Both the position numbers and the translations under genes were made by a program. Below the pieces are notes generated by a model. It had not been told where the DNA came from. It worked only from the letters and a program-made list of their open reading frames with translations, and ran no database searches. From Telluribacter humicola (GTDB lineage Bacteria; Bacteroidota; Bacteroidia; Cytophagales; Spirosomataceae), in the NCBI RefSeq assembly GCF_017355935.1, contig NZ_JAFIQT010000001.1, positions 2,480,001 to 2,544,000 of the forward strand: a DNA stretch of 64,000 nucleotides, written 5' to 3'. This document shows, piece after piece, positions 26,033 to 36,310 of this stretch; the first letter of the stretch is position 1; each line of letters starts with the position of its first letter.

Positions 26033-27190
26033 ATGAAAGCAGCCGTTTTCCACAAGATTGGTGATATCAGAGTAGACACCGTCGACGATCCGCGCATTGA
26101 AATGAAAGGCGATGTTATTCTGAAAGTAACGTCTACCGCCATTTGTGGCTCTGACCTGCACATTTATGACGGATTCTTTCCCCAACTGCGCAATCAGATA
26201 CTGGGCCATGAGTTCATGGGAGTAGTAGAGGAGGTAGGTCCAAACGTAAAAGATTTGAAAAAGGGAGATAGGGTAGTAGTACCTTTTCCGGTTGCCTGCG
26301 GGGGATGTTTCTTTTGTAACAATGACTTGCATACCCATTGTGAAAACTCCAATCCTGAGTTCTATGGTCCCGAAGGGAATATGCTGAATGGAAAAGGAGC
26401 TGGCTTATACGGATATACAGATCTCTACGGAGGCTACGCCGGCGGACAGGCCGAGTACGCCCGTGTTCAGTACTCTGAATTCAACGTACGTAAGGTGCCC
26501 GAAGGCATGACCGACGAGCAGGTTTTGTTCCTGACCGATATATTCCCCACGGGTTGGGCGGCGATCGACTGGGCTAACCTGAAAGGCGGCGAAACGGTAG
26601 CTATATTTGGTTCTGGGCCCGTAGGGCTGATGGCGCAGAAGGCTGCCTGGCTGCAGGGTGCTAAGCGTGTGATCGCCATTGATCCGCTGGACTACCGTCT
26701 GGATATGGCTAAGAAAAACAACAACGTAGAAACGCTGAACCCGCATAAGGTGGATGTGATCGAAGCCATCCGGGAGATGACCTCCGGTAGGGGAGCTGAT
26801 GTATGCGTGGATGCCGTAGGTACCGAAGCCGAGCGCAGTACCATGGACAAAGTTAAGGCTACCCTGCTGATGGAGAAGGGCACCAATAAGGTAATGGAAA
26901 TGTGCTTTGAGGCGGTACGCCGCGGAGGTACCGTTACCGTAGTAGGCGTGTACGGTAGCCCGTATAATAACTTCCCCGTTCACCGGATCTTTGACAAAGG
27001 GCTAACCATCAAGATGGGACAGGCTATGGTACAGCGTTATATCGACCACCTGTTTGATCTGGTGAAGAATGAGAAAGTAGTCCTGAATGATATTATCACC
27101 CACGAAATTCCCCTGATCGAAGCTTCACATGGATATGATATATTCAAGCATAAGCAGGATGACTGCGTGAAGGTGGTACTGAAACCCTGA
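26033..27190 (+). CDS. Zinc-dependent alcohol dehydrogenase family protein
   Basis: The 385-residue protein is a medium-chain dehydrogenase/reductase. Catalytic zinc ligands are Cys38 (AICGSDLH), His59 and Glu60 (GHE). The structural zinc site is Cys89, Cys92, Cys95 and Cys103. The coenzyme domain shows FGSGPVG. The length and inserted loops after residue 100 (GPEGNMLNGKG) resemble the glutathione-independent formaldehyde dehydrogenase type or threonine/polyol dehydrogenases; substrate is not certain. It is divergent from the radical SAM gene and ends at a bidirectional terminator. Confidence 0.92.
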   Translation: MKAAVFHKIGDIRVDTVDDPRIEMKGDVILKVTSTAICGSDLHIYDGFFPQLRNQILGHEFMGVVEEVGPNVKDLKKGDRVVVPFPVACGGCFFCNNDLHTHCENSNPEFYGPEGNMLNGKGAGLYGYTDLYGGYAGGQAEYARVQYSEFNVRKVPEGMTDEQVLFLTDIFPTGWAAIDWANLKGGETVAIFGSGPVGLMAQKAAWLQGAKRVIAIDPLDYRLDMAKKNNNVETLNPHKVDVIEAIREMTSGRGADVCVDAVGTEAERSTMDKVKATLLMEKGTNKVMEMCFEAVRRGGTVTVVGVYGSPYNNFPVHRIFDKGLTIKMGQAMVQRYIDHLFDLVKNEKVVLNDIITHEIPLIEASHGYDIFKHKQDDCVKVVLKP

Positions 27191-27216
27191 TACTAGTTGA
27201 TTGCTCATTTCAACTA

Positions 27217-27251
27217 AAAAGCCCCCGACCAGATTTCTGGCGGGGGCTTTT
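27217..27251. terminator. Bidirectional terminator between convergent genes
   Basis: AAAAGCCCCCG (27217-27227) and CGGGGGCTTTT (27241-27251) form the lower stem and CCAG/CTGG an inner stem. A-run and T-run flank it, so it serves both the dehydrogenase (plus) and the epimerase (minus). Confidence 0.9.
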
Positions 27252-27270
27252 GAATAGCTGACCTTATATA

Positions 27271-28146
27271 CTATTCGGTAATCTCTATGGTATAGGAAGC
27301 CGTAAAAGTACCACCGCCCTGGAGCCTGATGATGCCTTCTTTGGTTTCGAGGTTCTGATCGGTGTCATGGCTGTCGGCCACACCGTGCCAGGGCTCCAGG
27401 CATACATAGTCACCTTTGGGCTTGGCCCAGATACCTAGGTAGGGGAAGTCACTGAAATACAGGGCCACCACCTGATCCGATTTCCTGCTCTTAAGACTAA
27501 CCTTAGTGGATTTTAAATCTTTGAATACCAGTGCATCCTGATCAAATAACCTGTGGAATATAGGCAGATTCTTGGTATCCTTCAGTACCTGTTCGGTTTC
27601 GCCGCTTAGCAGTCCTTTATCAGTCAGCATCCAGCGAGATACACTTTCCCTCTGATCAAATTCCAGGTAGAAGTCATCGTAGCTCTCGCCACTCTGACGC
27701 GGACACCTGAAAGCTGGATGACCACCTATCGAGAACAGCATCGTATCGTCTCCCAGGTTTTTTACCTCATGGTGTACAATAATGCGGTTCTCTTCCAGGG
27801 TATAACTGATGTTGAACTCAAACCGGAACGGGTACGCCAGCAGCAAGTCTTCGTCGTAGCTCAGCGTGAAGCGCAGACTGTTATCGCTACTGTCGGTTAG
27901 CTTTACCTTTGGGTTGTTCCGGACGAAACCGTGCCGGTTTAGCTGATAGCTGTTGCCCTTATAGTGGTAAGTACCTTCTTTTAGTTCACCTATGATGGGG
28001 AACAGTACCGGGGCATGGCTGGGCCAGATATCCGGGTTGCCATCCCACAGGTAATCCATTCCGGTAGTCACCGACTGGATGCGGCTTAGTTCAGCTCCGA
28101 TTTCCTTGACAGTAATCCTGAGCAGGTTGTTCTCAATTGTATGCAT
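27271..28146 (-). CDS. Aldose 1-epimerase-family protein
   Basis: The 291-residue protein has the galactose-mutarotase-like beta-sandwich: a start MHTIENNLLRITVKEIGAELSRIQS, then YLWDGNPDIWPSHAPVLFPIIGEL, NRHGFVRN, the central GGHPAFRCP with the catalytic His, and CLEPWHGVADSHD near the C-terminus. This is the YeaD/LacX-like branch that acts on hexoses or hexose-6-phosphates. No signal peptide, so cytosolic. It starts 39 bases after the RRM gene on the same strand, so the two may be one transcript. Confidence 0.9.
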   Translation of the reverse strand: MHTIENNLLRITVKEIGAELSRIQSVTTGMDYLWDGNPDIWPSHAPVLFPIIGELKEGTYHYKGNSYQLNRHGFVRNNPKVKLTDSSDNSLRFTLSYDEDLLLAYPFRFEFNISYTLEENRIIVHHEVKNLGDDTMLFSIGGHPAFRCPRQSGESYDDFYLEFDQRESVSRWMLTDKGLLSGETEQVLKDTKNLPIFHRLFDQDALVFKDLKSTKVSLKSRKSDQVVALYFSDFPYLGIWAKPKGDYVCLEPWHGVADSHDTDQNLETKEGIIRLQGGGTFTASYTIEITE

Positions 28147-28185
28147 GTATGCTAATAAGTAGGATTGCTATGGATCTGAAGAAGC

Positions 28186-28884
28186 TTAATCTTCATCATT
28201 ATCCCAATCCCAACGATTTCCACCTTTTTTGCCTTTATTCCGGTCAAAGCTGCCCTTGCCGCCTTTACCGCGGTCAAAGCCACCATCCTTCCGGAAGTCG
28301 CCACCCTTTCTGGCGGGACCTTTCTGGGAGCTTCCACCCCAGTTGAAGTTATTTCCGGAGCTTTGTCCACCGCCTCCCTGGGAGCCGCTGCCGCTGTTAC
28401 GGTCAAACGTTCTTCCCTGGTAGTCGCCACTACCTTTCTTAAAGTTACCGTTGTCTGAGCGACTGCTGTCAGAGCGACTACTGTCTGAGCGACTGCTGTC
28501 AGGACGGTTATACCCGCTATCCGGGCGGCTACTGCCGCTATCAGGACGTGGGCCACTTCCCTGTGGGCGCGGACCGCTTCCTTGCGGACGAGGTCCACTT
28601 CTTTCCGGGCGACTATCGCCGCCACCGGTACGACCCGGTTCTTTTCTGAATTTTGATTCATTCACAACGAGCGGACGCCCGTCTATCTCTACACCATTCA
28701 ATTCAGAAATGGCGTGTAAAGCCTGCTGTTCGTCGGGCATTTTAACGAAGCCGAACCCTTTATTCTGTCGGGTTTCATGGTCGATGATGATCTTTACAGA
28801 GGATACTTCTCCGTACTTTTCAAAGATCTCCTGCAATTCTCTTTCCTTTATTTTGAAGGGAAGGCTGCCCACAAAGATGTCCAT
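28186..28884 (-). CDS. RRM-type RNA-binding protein with Gly/Arg/Ser-rich tail
   Basis: Residues 1-80 are a complete RNA-recognition motif with RNP2 (IFVGSLPF) and RNP1 (KGFGFVKM). Residues 80-232 are low complexity: RPQGSGPRPQGSG and SRPDSG-type repeats, three SRSDS units, a Gly/Phe/Asn region and a basic-acidic end (WDWDNDED). Short RRM proteins with glycine-rich tails are common in Bacteroidota and are thought to act as global post-transcriptional regulators or RNA chaperones. The tail is unusually long for the family and could drive condensate formation. A long open frame in the same strand (28152-28661) is caused by the repeats and is not a gene. Confidence 0.93.
   Translation of the reverse strand: MDIFVGSLPFKIKERELQEIFEKYGEVSSVKIIIDHETRQNKGFGFVKMPDEQQALHAISELNGVEIDGRPLVVNESKFRKEPGRTGGGDSRPERSGPRPQGSGPRPQGSGPRPDSGSSRPDSGYNRPDSSRSDSSRSDSSRSDNGNFKKGSGDYQGRTFDRNSGSGSQGGGGQSSGNNFNWGGSSQKGPARKGGDFRKDGGFDRGKGGKGSFDRNKGKKGGNRWDWDNDED
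28457..28501 (-). repeat. Three 15-bp tandem repeats inside the RRM gene
   Basis: Three successive 15-bp units, each starting GAGCGACT on the plus strand (28457-28471, 28472-28486, 28487-28501), encode the SRSDS-type repeats of the protein. The units differ at two positions. Copy number could vary by slippage. Confidence 0.8.
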
Positions 28885-29008
28885 TTGTAGTTTGTAGTTA
28901 GCTAGATATGTTTTTTTCTGTAAATGTAGCTTTTTTTGTATTAGATAGAATCAGCAGGTATTTACAATATTTGGAAGACCTGCTGCGCCACCGTTTACCC
29001 TTACCTCT

Positions 29009-30442
29009 ATGCGAATAAATCTTACTATTTCAGCCTGGCTCCTGCCTTTGTTGCTGATCCTCTATTCATGCAATAAAAAGTATACCACACCCCAGGCAAC
29101 TGATACAAATACACGTCAGGTATGGATGACTCATCCGGCCGGGCAGGTCTTATTTCAGAAACAGGAGCTATCAGGAGGGGAAGCTACTGCTGGTGCCGGT
29201 GGAGTTCCCACTATCACGATAGACGGCAGCCAGACCTTTCAACCCATTGAGGGCTTTGGCTATACCTTTACGGGAGGCAGTGCCATCCTCCTCAACCGGA
29301 TGAAACCCGCAGCCCGGGAGGCCCTGCTCAGGGAGCTGTTCAGTACCTCAGGGAATGGGATTGGCGTCAGCTACCTGCGGTTGAGCATCGGAGCATCTGA
29401 TCTGAGTGATCGGGTATTCAGCTATAACGACTTACCAGCCGGACAAACTGACCCGGATATGACCCGGTTCAGCCTGGAACCGGAGCGGAAGGATCTATTG
29501 CCCGTACTGAAGCAGATACTGGCTATCAATCCGGACATAAAAATAATGGCGTCGCCCTGGTCGCCGCCCGTCTGGATGAAGACTAATGGCAGTTCCAAAG
29601 GCGGGAGTCTGAAGCCCGAGTTCTACGATGCCTACGCGAAGTACCTGGTGAAGTACATACAGGAAATGCAGAAGGAGGGAGTACACATAGATGCCATCAC
29701 CATTCAGAACGAACCCCTGCACCCCGGCAATAACCCCAGCCTGCTAATGCTGCCGGAGGAGCAGGCCGCCTTTATCAAGCGCAGCATGGGACCGGTCTTT
29801 TCGGAAGCGGGCCTCAAAACTAAGATCCTTATCTACGACCACAACGCCGACCGCCCCGACTATCCCATTACTATCCTCAATGATCCGGATGCCCGGAAGT
29901 ATGTACATGGCTCAGCTTTTCATCTGTACGGTGGTTCCATCGAAGCGCTTTCGGAAGTACATCGTGCCTACCCTGACAAGGCTATCTACTTTACTGAGCA
30001 GTGGGTAGGGGCGCCGGGCAACCTGGCGGGTGACCTGCCCTGGCACGTCAAGAACCTGATCATAGGCGCTACCCGCAACTGGTCACGAACGGTACTTGAG
30101 TGGAATCTGGCTTCTGACCCCCACCAACAGCCGCATACCGAAGGAGGCTGCGACCAGTGCCTGGGAGCCATTACCATTGCTCCCAACGATGAAGTAGTTC
30201 GCAATCCCGCTTACTACGTCATAGCGCATGCCTCCAAATGGGTACGGCCTGGCTCCGTCCGGCTTGGGTCCAATGTACCTGCTCAGCTACCCAATGTAGC
30301 CTTCCGAACTCCGGATGGAAAGAAAGTACTGGTCGTGCTGAACGAAGGGCAAACCAGCCAGACATTCGCTATCAAATCCGGAGGTAAAGCCATATCCGCC
30401 ACGTTACCGGCTGGAGCGGTGGCTACATATGTATTGGAGTAA
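29009..30442 (+). CDS. GH30-family glycoside hydrolase lipoprotein
   Basis: The 477-residue protein has a lipoprotein signal (Cys21 after LLILYS). It matches GH30 glucosylceramidase-like enzymes: IEGFGYTFTGGSAILLNRM at the first strand, the SPWSPPVWMKTN block, acid/base Glu235 in ITIQNEPLHPGN and nucleophile Glu330 in IYFTEQWVG. A C-terminal beta-sandwich (about residues 395-477) is the usual accessory domain. In Bacteroidota this type often cuts beta-1,6-glucan or beta-glucosides on the cell surface. The full catalytic set suggests an active enzyme. Confidence 0.92.
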   Translation: MRINLTISAWLLPLLLILYSCNKKYTTPQATDTNTRQVWMTHPAGQVLFQKQELSGGEATAGAGGVPTITIDGSQTFQPIEGFGYTFTGGSAILLNRMKPAAREALLRELFSTSGNGIGVSYLRLSIGASDLSDRVFSYNDLPAGQTDPDMTRFSLEPERKDLLPVLKQILAINPDIKIMASPWSPPVWMKTNGSSKGGSLKPEFYDAYAKYLVKYIQEMQKEGVHIDAITIQNEPLHPGNNPSLLMLPEEQAAFIKRSMGPVFSEAGLKTKILIYDHNADRPDYPITILNDPDARKYVHGSAFHLYGGSIEALSEVHRAYPDKAIYFTEQWVGAPGNLAGDLPWHVKNLIIGATRNWSRTVLEWNLASDPHQQPHTEGGCDQCLGAITIAPNDEVVRNPAYYVIAHASKWVRPGSVRLGSNVPAQLPNVAFRTPDGKKVLVVLNEGQTSQTFAIKSGGKAISATLPAGAVATYVLE

Positions 30443-30607
30443 GGGCTAATTTTTTAATAGGAATTGACTGGTTGAGCCACTCAAAGGAGCTGTATTCTTT
30501 TCGAAGGAATAACTGTGACATCATCTACTGACCAGTCAGTACTTCGGGTAAATTGTTTACTTTGGTAGGAAAATTCTTGCCCTACTAACAATACTTCTAT
30601 CCATTAC

Positions 30608-33600
30608 ATGAAAAAAACGCTCCTCTTTCTGGGACTGGCGGCTCTGCCTCTGGGGCTTAGTGCTCAGAAGAAAAAAGCAAAGACACCAACTGGTACAACT
30701 ACTACGACCAGCCCTTCCGTTGCTAATTATGACACGCTTTTCAAAGCTGTAAAATGGCGTAACATTGGTCCATACCGAGGAGGTCGTTCGGTAGCGGCTA
30801 GTGGAGTCATTGGTGATCCGCTGACGTACTACATGGGTACCACAGGTGGCGGCCTCTGGAAAACCACCGATGCCGGCGTTTCCTGGCAGAATATCTCAGA
30901 TGGTTTTTTCAAGACGGGTTCTGTCGGAGCGGTGACAGTGTCCGAGTCAGACCCGAATGTAGTGTACGTAGGGATGGGTGAACACGCTCCGCGCGGAGTA
31001 ATGACCTCCCATGGGGATGGCGTCTATAAATCAACCGATGCCGGTAAAACCTGGACAAAACTGGGCCTGGACTTGACCCGCCACATTGCCCGCATCAGCG
31101 TACATCCTACCAATCCGGATATCGTATATGTGGCGGCGCAGGGGGCGCTGCACGGGCCTTCGCAGGAGCGTGGTATTTACAAATCGGTCGACGGTGGCAA
31201 AACCTGGAAGAAGGTTTTCTACGTAGACGAGAACACTGGTTGCGCGGACCTGAGCATGGATATGACCAATCCTCGTATCCTGTACGCAGCTATGTGGGAT
31301 CACCGTCGTCTGCCCTGGCAGATGGTTAGTGGTGGCAAAGGAAGTGGTATGTACAAATCAACCGACGGCGGCGAAACCTGGACTCCTATCCAGAAAGGAC
31401 TGCCCAAGGAACTGGGTAAAATGGGCATCTCGGTATCACGGGCCAATCCGGAGCGGGTATATGCCGTGGTGGAATCCGATACTGAAAAAGAGCAGGGGGG
31501 AGTGTTCCGTTCGGATGATGCCGGCAAAAGCTGGACCCTAATCAGCAAAGACCACCGCACCGTACAGCGTGCATGGTACTATATCGAGATATTTGCTGAC
31601 CCTAATAATGAGGATGTAGTGTACGTGATGAATTCACCCGCCCTTAAATCGATTGATGGCGGTAAGACATTTAGTCGCGTATTTACAACAACCCACGGCG
31701 ACTACCACGACCTCTGGATCAACCCTAAGAACAGCAAAAACCTGGTAAGTGCCAATGACGGCGGAGCGGCGGTTTCCTTCAACGGGGGGCAATCTTTCTC
31801 CTTACAGAATGGAATGCCAACGGCGCAGTTTTACCGCATCAGTGCCGATAATCTGTTCCCGTACCGGGTGTACGCTGGTCAGCAGGATAATACCTCGGTC
31901 ATGATCACCAGCCGCACCACTAACGGGAGCGGTATTACCGACAAGGACTGGGAGGCTTCGGCCGGTGGTGAGAGTGCGTTTCTGGCGTTTGATCCGGATG
32001 CGCCCCGCTACGTGATGGGAGGCAGTTACCAGGGTACCATTGAATTGCTGGACCTGCAGAATAAGGAGGGCAAAGGCGTAATGGTGTCTCCGATCCAGTA
32101 CCAGTCGGTCAAGGCGAAGGACATGAAGTACCGCTTCAACTGGAATGCCCCGATCATTTACTCCCAACGCGAAAAGGCCTACTACCACGCCGGTAACGTT
32201 GTGTTCAAAACTACTGACATGGGTAAGACCTGGGCACCCATCTCTCCCGACCTGACCCGTGGAGACACAACTAAGCTGGGACTGGGCGGTGCTCCGTATA
32301 CTAATGAAGGAGCCGGTGGTGAAAACTATGCTACTATCTCGTACCTGCTGGAGTCACCGCAGGAAGCGGGTGTCATGTGGGCAGGTAGTGACGATGGACT
32401 GGTACATATAACACGTGATGGCGGAAAGACCTGGACCAATGTAACACCGGTAGGGCTGGAAGAAACCCTGATCAACAGCATCGAGGTATCTCCGCACGAC
32501 AAGGCTACCGCTTACATCGCGACCACCCGCTATAAGGTCAATGATTTCAGACCATCTATTTACAAAACCACCGACTACGGCAAGACCTGGACCAAGCTCA
32601 CGAACGGTATCCCGGACGGAGCATTCACCCGGGTAGTACGTGAAGATACGCAGCGTAAAGACCTGCTCTTCGCCGGTACCGAAACAGGTCTCTATGTATC
32701 TTTCAATGGAGGTACTCAGTGGGCGCCCATGCAGCTGAACCTGCCCGTTACGCCTATCACCGACTTGAAAGTACATCAGAATGATCTGATTGCGGCTACT
32801 TCGGGACGATCATTCTGGATACTGGATGATCTGGCCCCATTCCGTCAATACAATGAAAAGCAATCGAAGGAAAGCCTGATGGTATATACCCCGGAGGATA
32901 CCTACCGGGTGTCAGGTCGTAGTACGCTGGATAAAGTAGAGGAGGGTGAGGATGCTTCGATTGGAGTAGGTAGCTCCGGCTCGGTGGGTACCAATCCGGC
33001 CACAGGAGTAGTCCTTTACTACCAGTTGCCCGCCAAAGTAGATACCAGCCTGACCCTGACCATAGAGGTATTAGATGCGAAGGGTGTGGTAGTACGCGAG
33101 TACAGCAGCAAGAAAGATGAGGAGTTTGAAGAGTACCCCGGTGGACCTTCCCCTGATCCTACTTTGCCTATGAAAGCCGGCCTGAACCGCTTTGTGTGGG
33201 ATTTGCGGGCGGAGACACTTCCGGGTGTACCTAAGGTATTCATCGAAGGCAGCTACGACGGCCGCAAGATGGCTCCCGGTGCCTACAAGGCCCGATTTAC
33301 TTACAACAAGCAGAGCCAGACTGTCACTTTCAATGTGCTGCCTGATCCACGTATCAACGCCACTGCCGCGGATTACGAAGACCAGCAGAAGACTATGATG
33401 GCTATCGAAAATGGCGTGAAAGACATCCACGAGTCGGTGCTGAAAATGCGTAAAGTACGCAAGCAGGTGAGTGAGGTGGTAGATCTGCTGAAAAACAAAG
33501 CAGACATGAAGGACGTAACCGATCAGGGTAAGGCTCTGGTGAAGAAACTAAACACCTGGGAAGAGAAGCTGGTGCAGAACAAGTCACAGTCGAATGATGA

Positions 33601-33829
33601 CGTGATCAACTTCCTGAACATGCTCAGCGCCGATTATATATTTGTGCGGGGTGAATTGGATACCAATGTACCTTTCGTTACCAACGGACAGAAGCAGAGG
33701 GTAGCCGAGCTGGATGCCCAGTGGCAGAAGCTGAAAACTGAAATGAACGGGATAGTGAACAAGGAGGTAGCCGCTTTTAATACCCTGGCCAAGCAGAAAG
33801 GCATCGAGAAGGTAATCGTGTCTTTGTAG
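30608..33829 (+). CDS. Large secreted BNR/Asp-box beta-propeller protein (sortilin/VPS10-like)
   Basis: The 1073-residue protein has a signal peptide (to GLSAQ) and a Lys-rich linker. Residues 50-780 hold many Asp-box repeats of the form S-x-D-x-G-x-T-W ([71 protein letters not shown]), which is the pattern of a double beta-propeller as in sortilin-like hydrolases. The end has a FIVWDLR-type strand region and a coiled-coil C-terminus (about 950-1073). Such proteins in Bacteroidota are called WD40/YVTN/BNR-like and have unknown function; some act on xyloglucan (GH74) but the catalytic Asp pair is not clear here. Confidence 0.85.
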   Translation: MKKTLLFLGLAALPLGLSAQKKKAKTPTGTTTTTSPSVANYDTLFKAVKWRNIGPYRGGRSVAASGVIGDPLTYYMGTTGGGLWKTTDAGVSWQNISDGFFKTGSVGAVTVSESDPNVVYVGMGEHAPRGVMTSHGDGVYKSTDAGKTWTKLGLDLTRHIARISVHPTNPDIVYVAAQGALHGPSQERGIYKSVDGGKTWKKVFYVDENTGCADLSMDMTNPRILYAAMWDHRRLPWQMVSGGKGSGMYKSTDGGETWTPIQKGLPKELGKMGISVSRANPERVYAVVESDTEKEQGGVFRSDDAGKSWTLISKDHRTVQRAWYYIEIFADPNNEDVVYVMNSPALKSIDGGKTFSRVFTTTHGDYHDLWINPKNSKNLVSANDGGAAVSFNGGQSFSLQNGMPTAQFYRISADNLFPYRVYAGQQDNTSVMITSRTTNGSGITDKDWEASAGGESAFLAFDPDAPRYVMGGSYQGTIELLDLQNKEGKGVMVSPIQYQSVKAKDMKYRFNWNAPIIYSQREKAYYHAGNVVFKTTDMGKTWAPISPDLTRGDTTKLGLGGAPYTNEGAGGENYATISYLLESPQEAGVMWAGSDDGLVHITRDGGKTWTNVTPVGLEETLINSIEVSPHDKATAYIATTRYKVNDFRPSIYKTTDYGKTWTKLTNGIPDGAFTRVVREDTQRKDLLFAGTETGLYVSFNGGTQWAPMQLNLPVTPITDLKVHQNDLIAATSGRSFWILDDLAPFRQYNEKQSKESLMVYTPEDTYRVSGRSTLDKVEEGEDASIGVGSSGSVGTNPATGVVLYYQLPAKVDTSLTLTIEVLDAKGVVVREYSSKKDEEFEEYPGGPSPDPTLPMKAGLNRFVWDLRAETLPGVPKVFIEGSYDGRKMAPGAYKARFTYNKQSQTVTFNVLPDPRINATAADYEDQQKTMMAIENGVKDIHESVLKMRKVRKQVSEVVDLLKNKADMKDVTDQGKALVKKLNTWEEKLVQNKSQSNDDVINFLNMLSADYIFVRGELDTNVPFVTNGQKQRVAELDAQWQKLKTEMNGIVNKEVAAFNTLAKQKGIEKVIVSL

Positions 33830-33877
33830 ATGCGGTTGCAAGCCGCCAGCAATTAGCAGTAGCTATTTCCTGCAAGC

Positions 33878-33914
33878 AAAAAAGACCGGACTGTTAATCA
33901 GTCCGGTCTTTTTT
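33878..33914. terminator. Bidirectional terminator between convergent genes
   Basis: AAAAAAGACCGGACTG (33878-33893) pairs with CAGTCCGGTCTTTTTT (33899-33914) around a 5-base loop. It serves the BNR gene (plus) and the TonB receptor gene (minus). Confidence 0.93.
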
Positions 33915-33951
33915 TTGCTCATAAACTCATATACTTCCTACTCATACTCTT

Positions 33952-36165
33952 CTAAAAGTGGCCTCTGACCGCCAGGATGAAGTTACGGCTGGGGGCGCTG
34001 ACACCGCTGGCGAAGTAGCGATAGTTGCGGTCAAGGATATTCTCACAGGCTAGTTGCATCGTCAGGAACTGACTGACCTTGTATGAGGTGCGAAGGTTGA
34101 GTGTCCACCAGGCGGGCGTTCCCTGCGGGGTGGCAAAGGCTTCATTATCTTCCGCTCCCAGCCGATAATCCTTGATCCGCTTCCAGCCATTGTACAGGGC
34201 AAAAAGCTCCGCCCGTAGTGCCGACCGCTCGTACTGGAGGCTGGTCCTGCCAAAGCGGGGTGGGATATGATCCAGGGGCGTGGTGGCACCGTTTTCCTCC
34301 AAGACTCGTCCGTAGGTGTAGTTGTAGGTATTTCGCAGATTTAGGTCCTGACCTATTTTAACTAGGACGCCCAGATTATAGCCCTGTACATACGCCTGCT
34401 GCTTGTTCTGATTGGCCGTTACGCGGCTAAGTACACCATCGTATTCGATTAGGGATTGGCCACTGAATCTAAATGCATCCGTTACGATAGCATCACGGAG
34501 CCAGGTTTGGTAGGCGGTGGCTTCCAGCCAGATGCTACTACCTATGCGCTGGTTCCCCGACACTTCCAGATTATAGGTGTACTCAGGACGAAGACCGGGA
34601 TTAGGTACTACCACCAGACCCGGTTGCGAATCAAATACTTTTCCGAGGTCATCTACATTAGGACTGCGGAATCCGGTAGAGCCGAGCAGGCTTAGCTTGG
34701 TACCTGCGGAAGGGAGCCATACCGCCCCCAGGTTTCCTGTTAGGTTACCCGATTGCTGATGAGCCTCGTCGTAGGGAAAAGGAAAGAATTCCTTGCTTCT
34801 GAACTGCGCGTCCAGCTTAACGAGCGAATACCGCAGTCCCGCATTAAGGTAAAACTGCTCCGATACCGCCCACTGATCTGTCAGGTAGGCTGCCATCCAG
34901 TCCATGGTGCTGCCACCGTCGGGGTAGCGGGTATCTGTGGGTACTATGGCGTTGGTGACGATATTACGGCTGGTGGCTGTCGATAAGACCTGATTAGAGA
35001 CCAGTTCCAGTCCGTAGCGCCAGGTATGTGATCTCACTGTCTTCTGAGCATCCGCGTTGAGGCTGTACACATCTACATTCTCAACCTGCGACTTCAGGTT
35101 GTTGCTATTCAACCGACGACTGTTCCGGCTCTCCTGTATACCCTGAAAGGCCCCCATTACCATCAGGTTATCATAGAAAGTCTTGCTTTTGAGGTTAAGT
35201 TGGTAGCTGGCCAGGAAGCGTTTTTCGGGGCCGTAGTACCATTCGGCAAAGGCAGGAGAGCCATTGCTGTTGCTGACTTGAGTCAGGCGGTCGTAGCGGG
35301 ACACGTTCCCCGTGGTGGAGAACTGCACATTCACCACATGCTCGACCCGATCCGATGGCTTGAACAGGAACTTCTGCAGTATATCGTGCTGCCGGTACGC
35401 CGTACCTACCTGCACGTTGGGATTTGCGTTGGTTCTTACTACATCCGCATTATTCTCCCGCTCCACGTAAAAGGACCGTTTTCCAAAGTCAGGATAGCGG
35501 TCCAGCCGGTTTTTTCCCTGCTTGATATCACCAAACTCGGATAGGGTGACGCTGGTGAAGGAGCCAAACTTTTTCCCGCCTATACTCACGGTACCATGCT
35601 GGGTAGTCTCTTTGTTCGCGCTCGAAAAACGGGTCAAAAGAGAAGTCTTGAGTAGTAGTCTGTCGTCGGTGGATAGGGTAGGTTTACGGGTTTGGAAACT
35701 GATTACGCCACCGAGGGCATCACTGCCATACAGGACCGAACTGGGGCCAAATAGTACCTCCACCTTATCGAGCGCGTTATTGTCAATACGGAGGATGTTC
35801 TGAAGGTGTCCTCCCCGGTAGATGGCGTTGTTCATGCGCACCCCATCCACCACGATGAGTACCCGATTGGCCTCAAAGCCACGAAGTACCGGACTGCCCC
35901 CACCGCCCTGGCTCTTCTGGACGAATACGTCCCCGCTCTGCATCAGTACATCGGCCGAGGTCTGGCTATTGCGGAAGGCTAGTTCGGGTGCTTGGATCTG
36001 GGTAATCTGAAAAGGGAGAGTTCGCTTTTGGGAAGCAAATTTGCCGGCCGTTACCACCAGCTCATTAAGTTGGAGGGTGTCCTTTTCGAGCGTCTGCGCA
36101 CTTGCCAAGAAGGGTACTATAAGCAGGCCGGACAGAAGTAAATATTTATACATGTTTGTATTCAT
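33952..36165 (-). CDS. TonB-dependent receptor, haem/transferrin-type
   Basis: The 737-residue protein has a signal peptide (to FLASAQ), a short TonB-box-like region (LQLNELVVTAGK), a plug domain with GGGGSPVLRGFEANRVLIVVDG and NAIYRGGHLQNIL, and a 22-strand barrel ending in AVRGHF. The VRMNNAIYRGGHLQN pattern is typical of the TonB-haemoglobin/transferrin/lactoferrin receptor family, so haem or metal-chelate import is the best guess; no haem-utilisation genes are adjacent. Both an ATG at 36165 and one at 36153 are possible starts. Confidence 0.9.
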   Translation of the reverse strand: MNTNMYKYLLLSGLLIVPFLASAQTLEKDTLQLNELVVTAGKFASQKRTLPFQITQIQAPELAFRNSQTSADVLMQSGDVFVQKSQGGGGSPVLRGFEANRVLIVVDGVRMNNAIYRGGHLQNILRIDNNALDKVEVLFGPSSVLYGSDALGGVISFQTRKPTLSTDDRLLLKTSLLTRFSSANKETTQHGTVSIGGKKFGSFTSVTLSEFGDIKQGKNRLDRYPDFGKRSFYVERENNADVVRTNANPNVQVGTAYRQHDILQKFLFKPSDRVEHVVNVQFSTTGNVSRYDRLTQVSNSNGSPAFAEWYYGPEKRFLASYQLNLKSKTFYDNLMVMGAFQGIQESRNSRRLNSNNLKSQVENVDVYSLNADAQKTVRSHTWRYGLELVSNQVLSTATSRNIVTNAIVPTDTRYPDGGSTMDWMAAYLTDQWAVSEQFYLNAGLRYSLVKLDAQFRSKEFFPFPYDEAHQQSGNLTGNLGAVWLPSAGTKLSLLGSTGFRSPNVDDLGKVFDSQPGLVVVPNPGLRPEYTYNLEVSGNQRIGSSIWLEATAYQTWLRDAIVTDAFRFSGQSLIEYDGVLSRVTANQNKQQAYVQGYNLGVLVKIGQDLNLRNTYNYTYGRVLEENGATTPLDHIPPRFGRTSLQYERSALRAELFALYNGWKRIKDYRLGAEDNEAFATPQGTPAWWTLNLRTSYKVSQFLTMQLACENILDRNYRYFASGVSAPSRNFILAVRGHF

Positions 36166-36310
36166 TCAACACATCAGTCCTGTACCAGATCAGGCAGAGC
36201 ATGGTAGGTAGGCTGATATCCAAAGGAGGATTCTTTAAAAAAACAATTTGACTGACGCTTCCAGTCTGGAAGTGACTTCAGTATACAAAGCTAAGGAATA
36301 GAAGCCGGTA

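Noticed and set aside
25885-26163. N-terminal extension of the radical SAM protein
   Set aside because: The 93 extra codons overlap the start of the divergent dehydrogenase and the promoter; the ATG at 25884 fits the family start.
28152-28661. Open frame of 169 codons on the same strand as the RRM gene
   Set aside because: Caused by the repeat tail read in another frame; Ala/Val/Arg-rich without domain.
36166-36310. Palindromic TCCAGTCTGGA in the gap after the phosphodiesterase gene
   Set aside because: Short, single and without context; no regulator can be linked to it.
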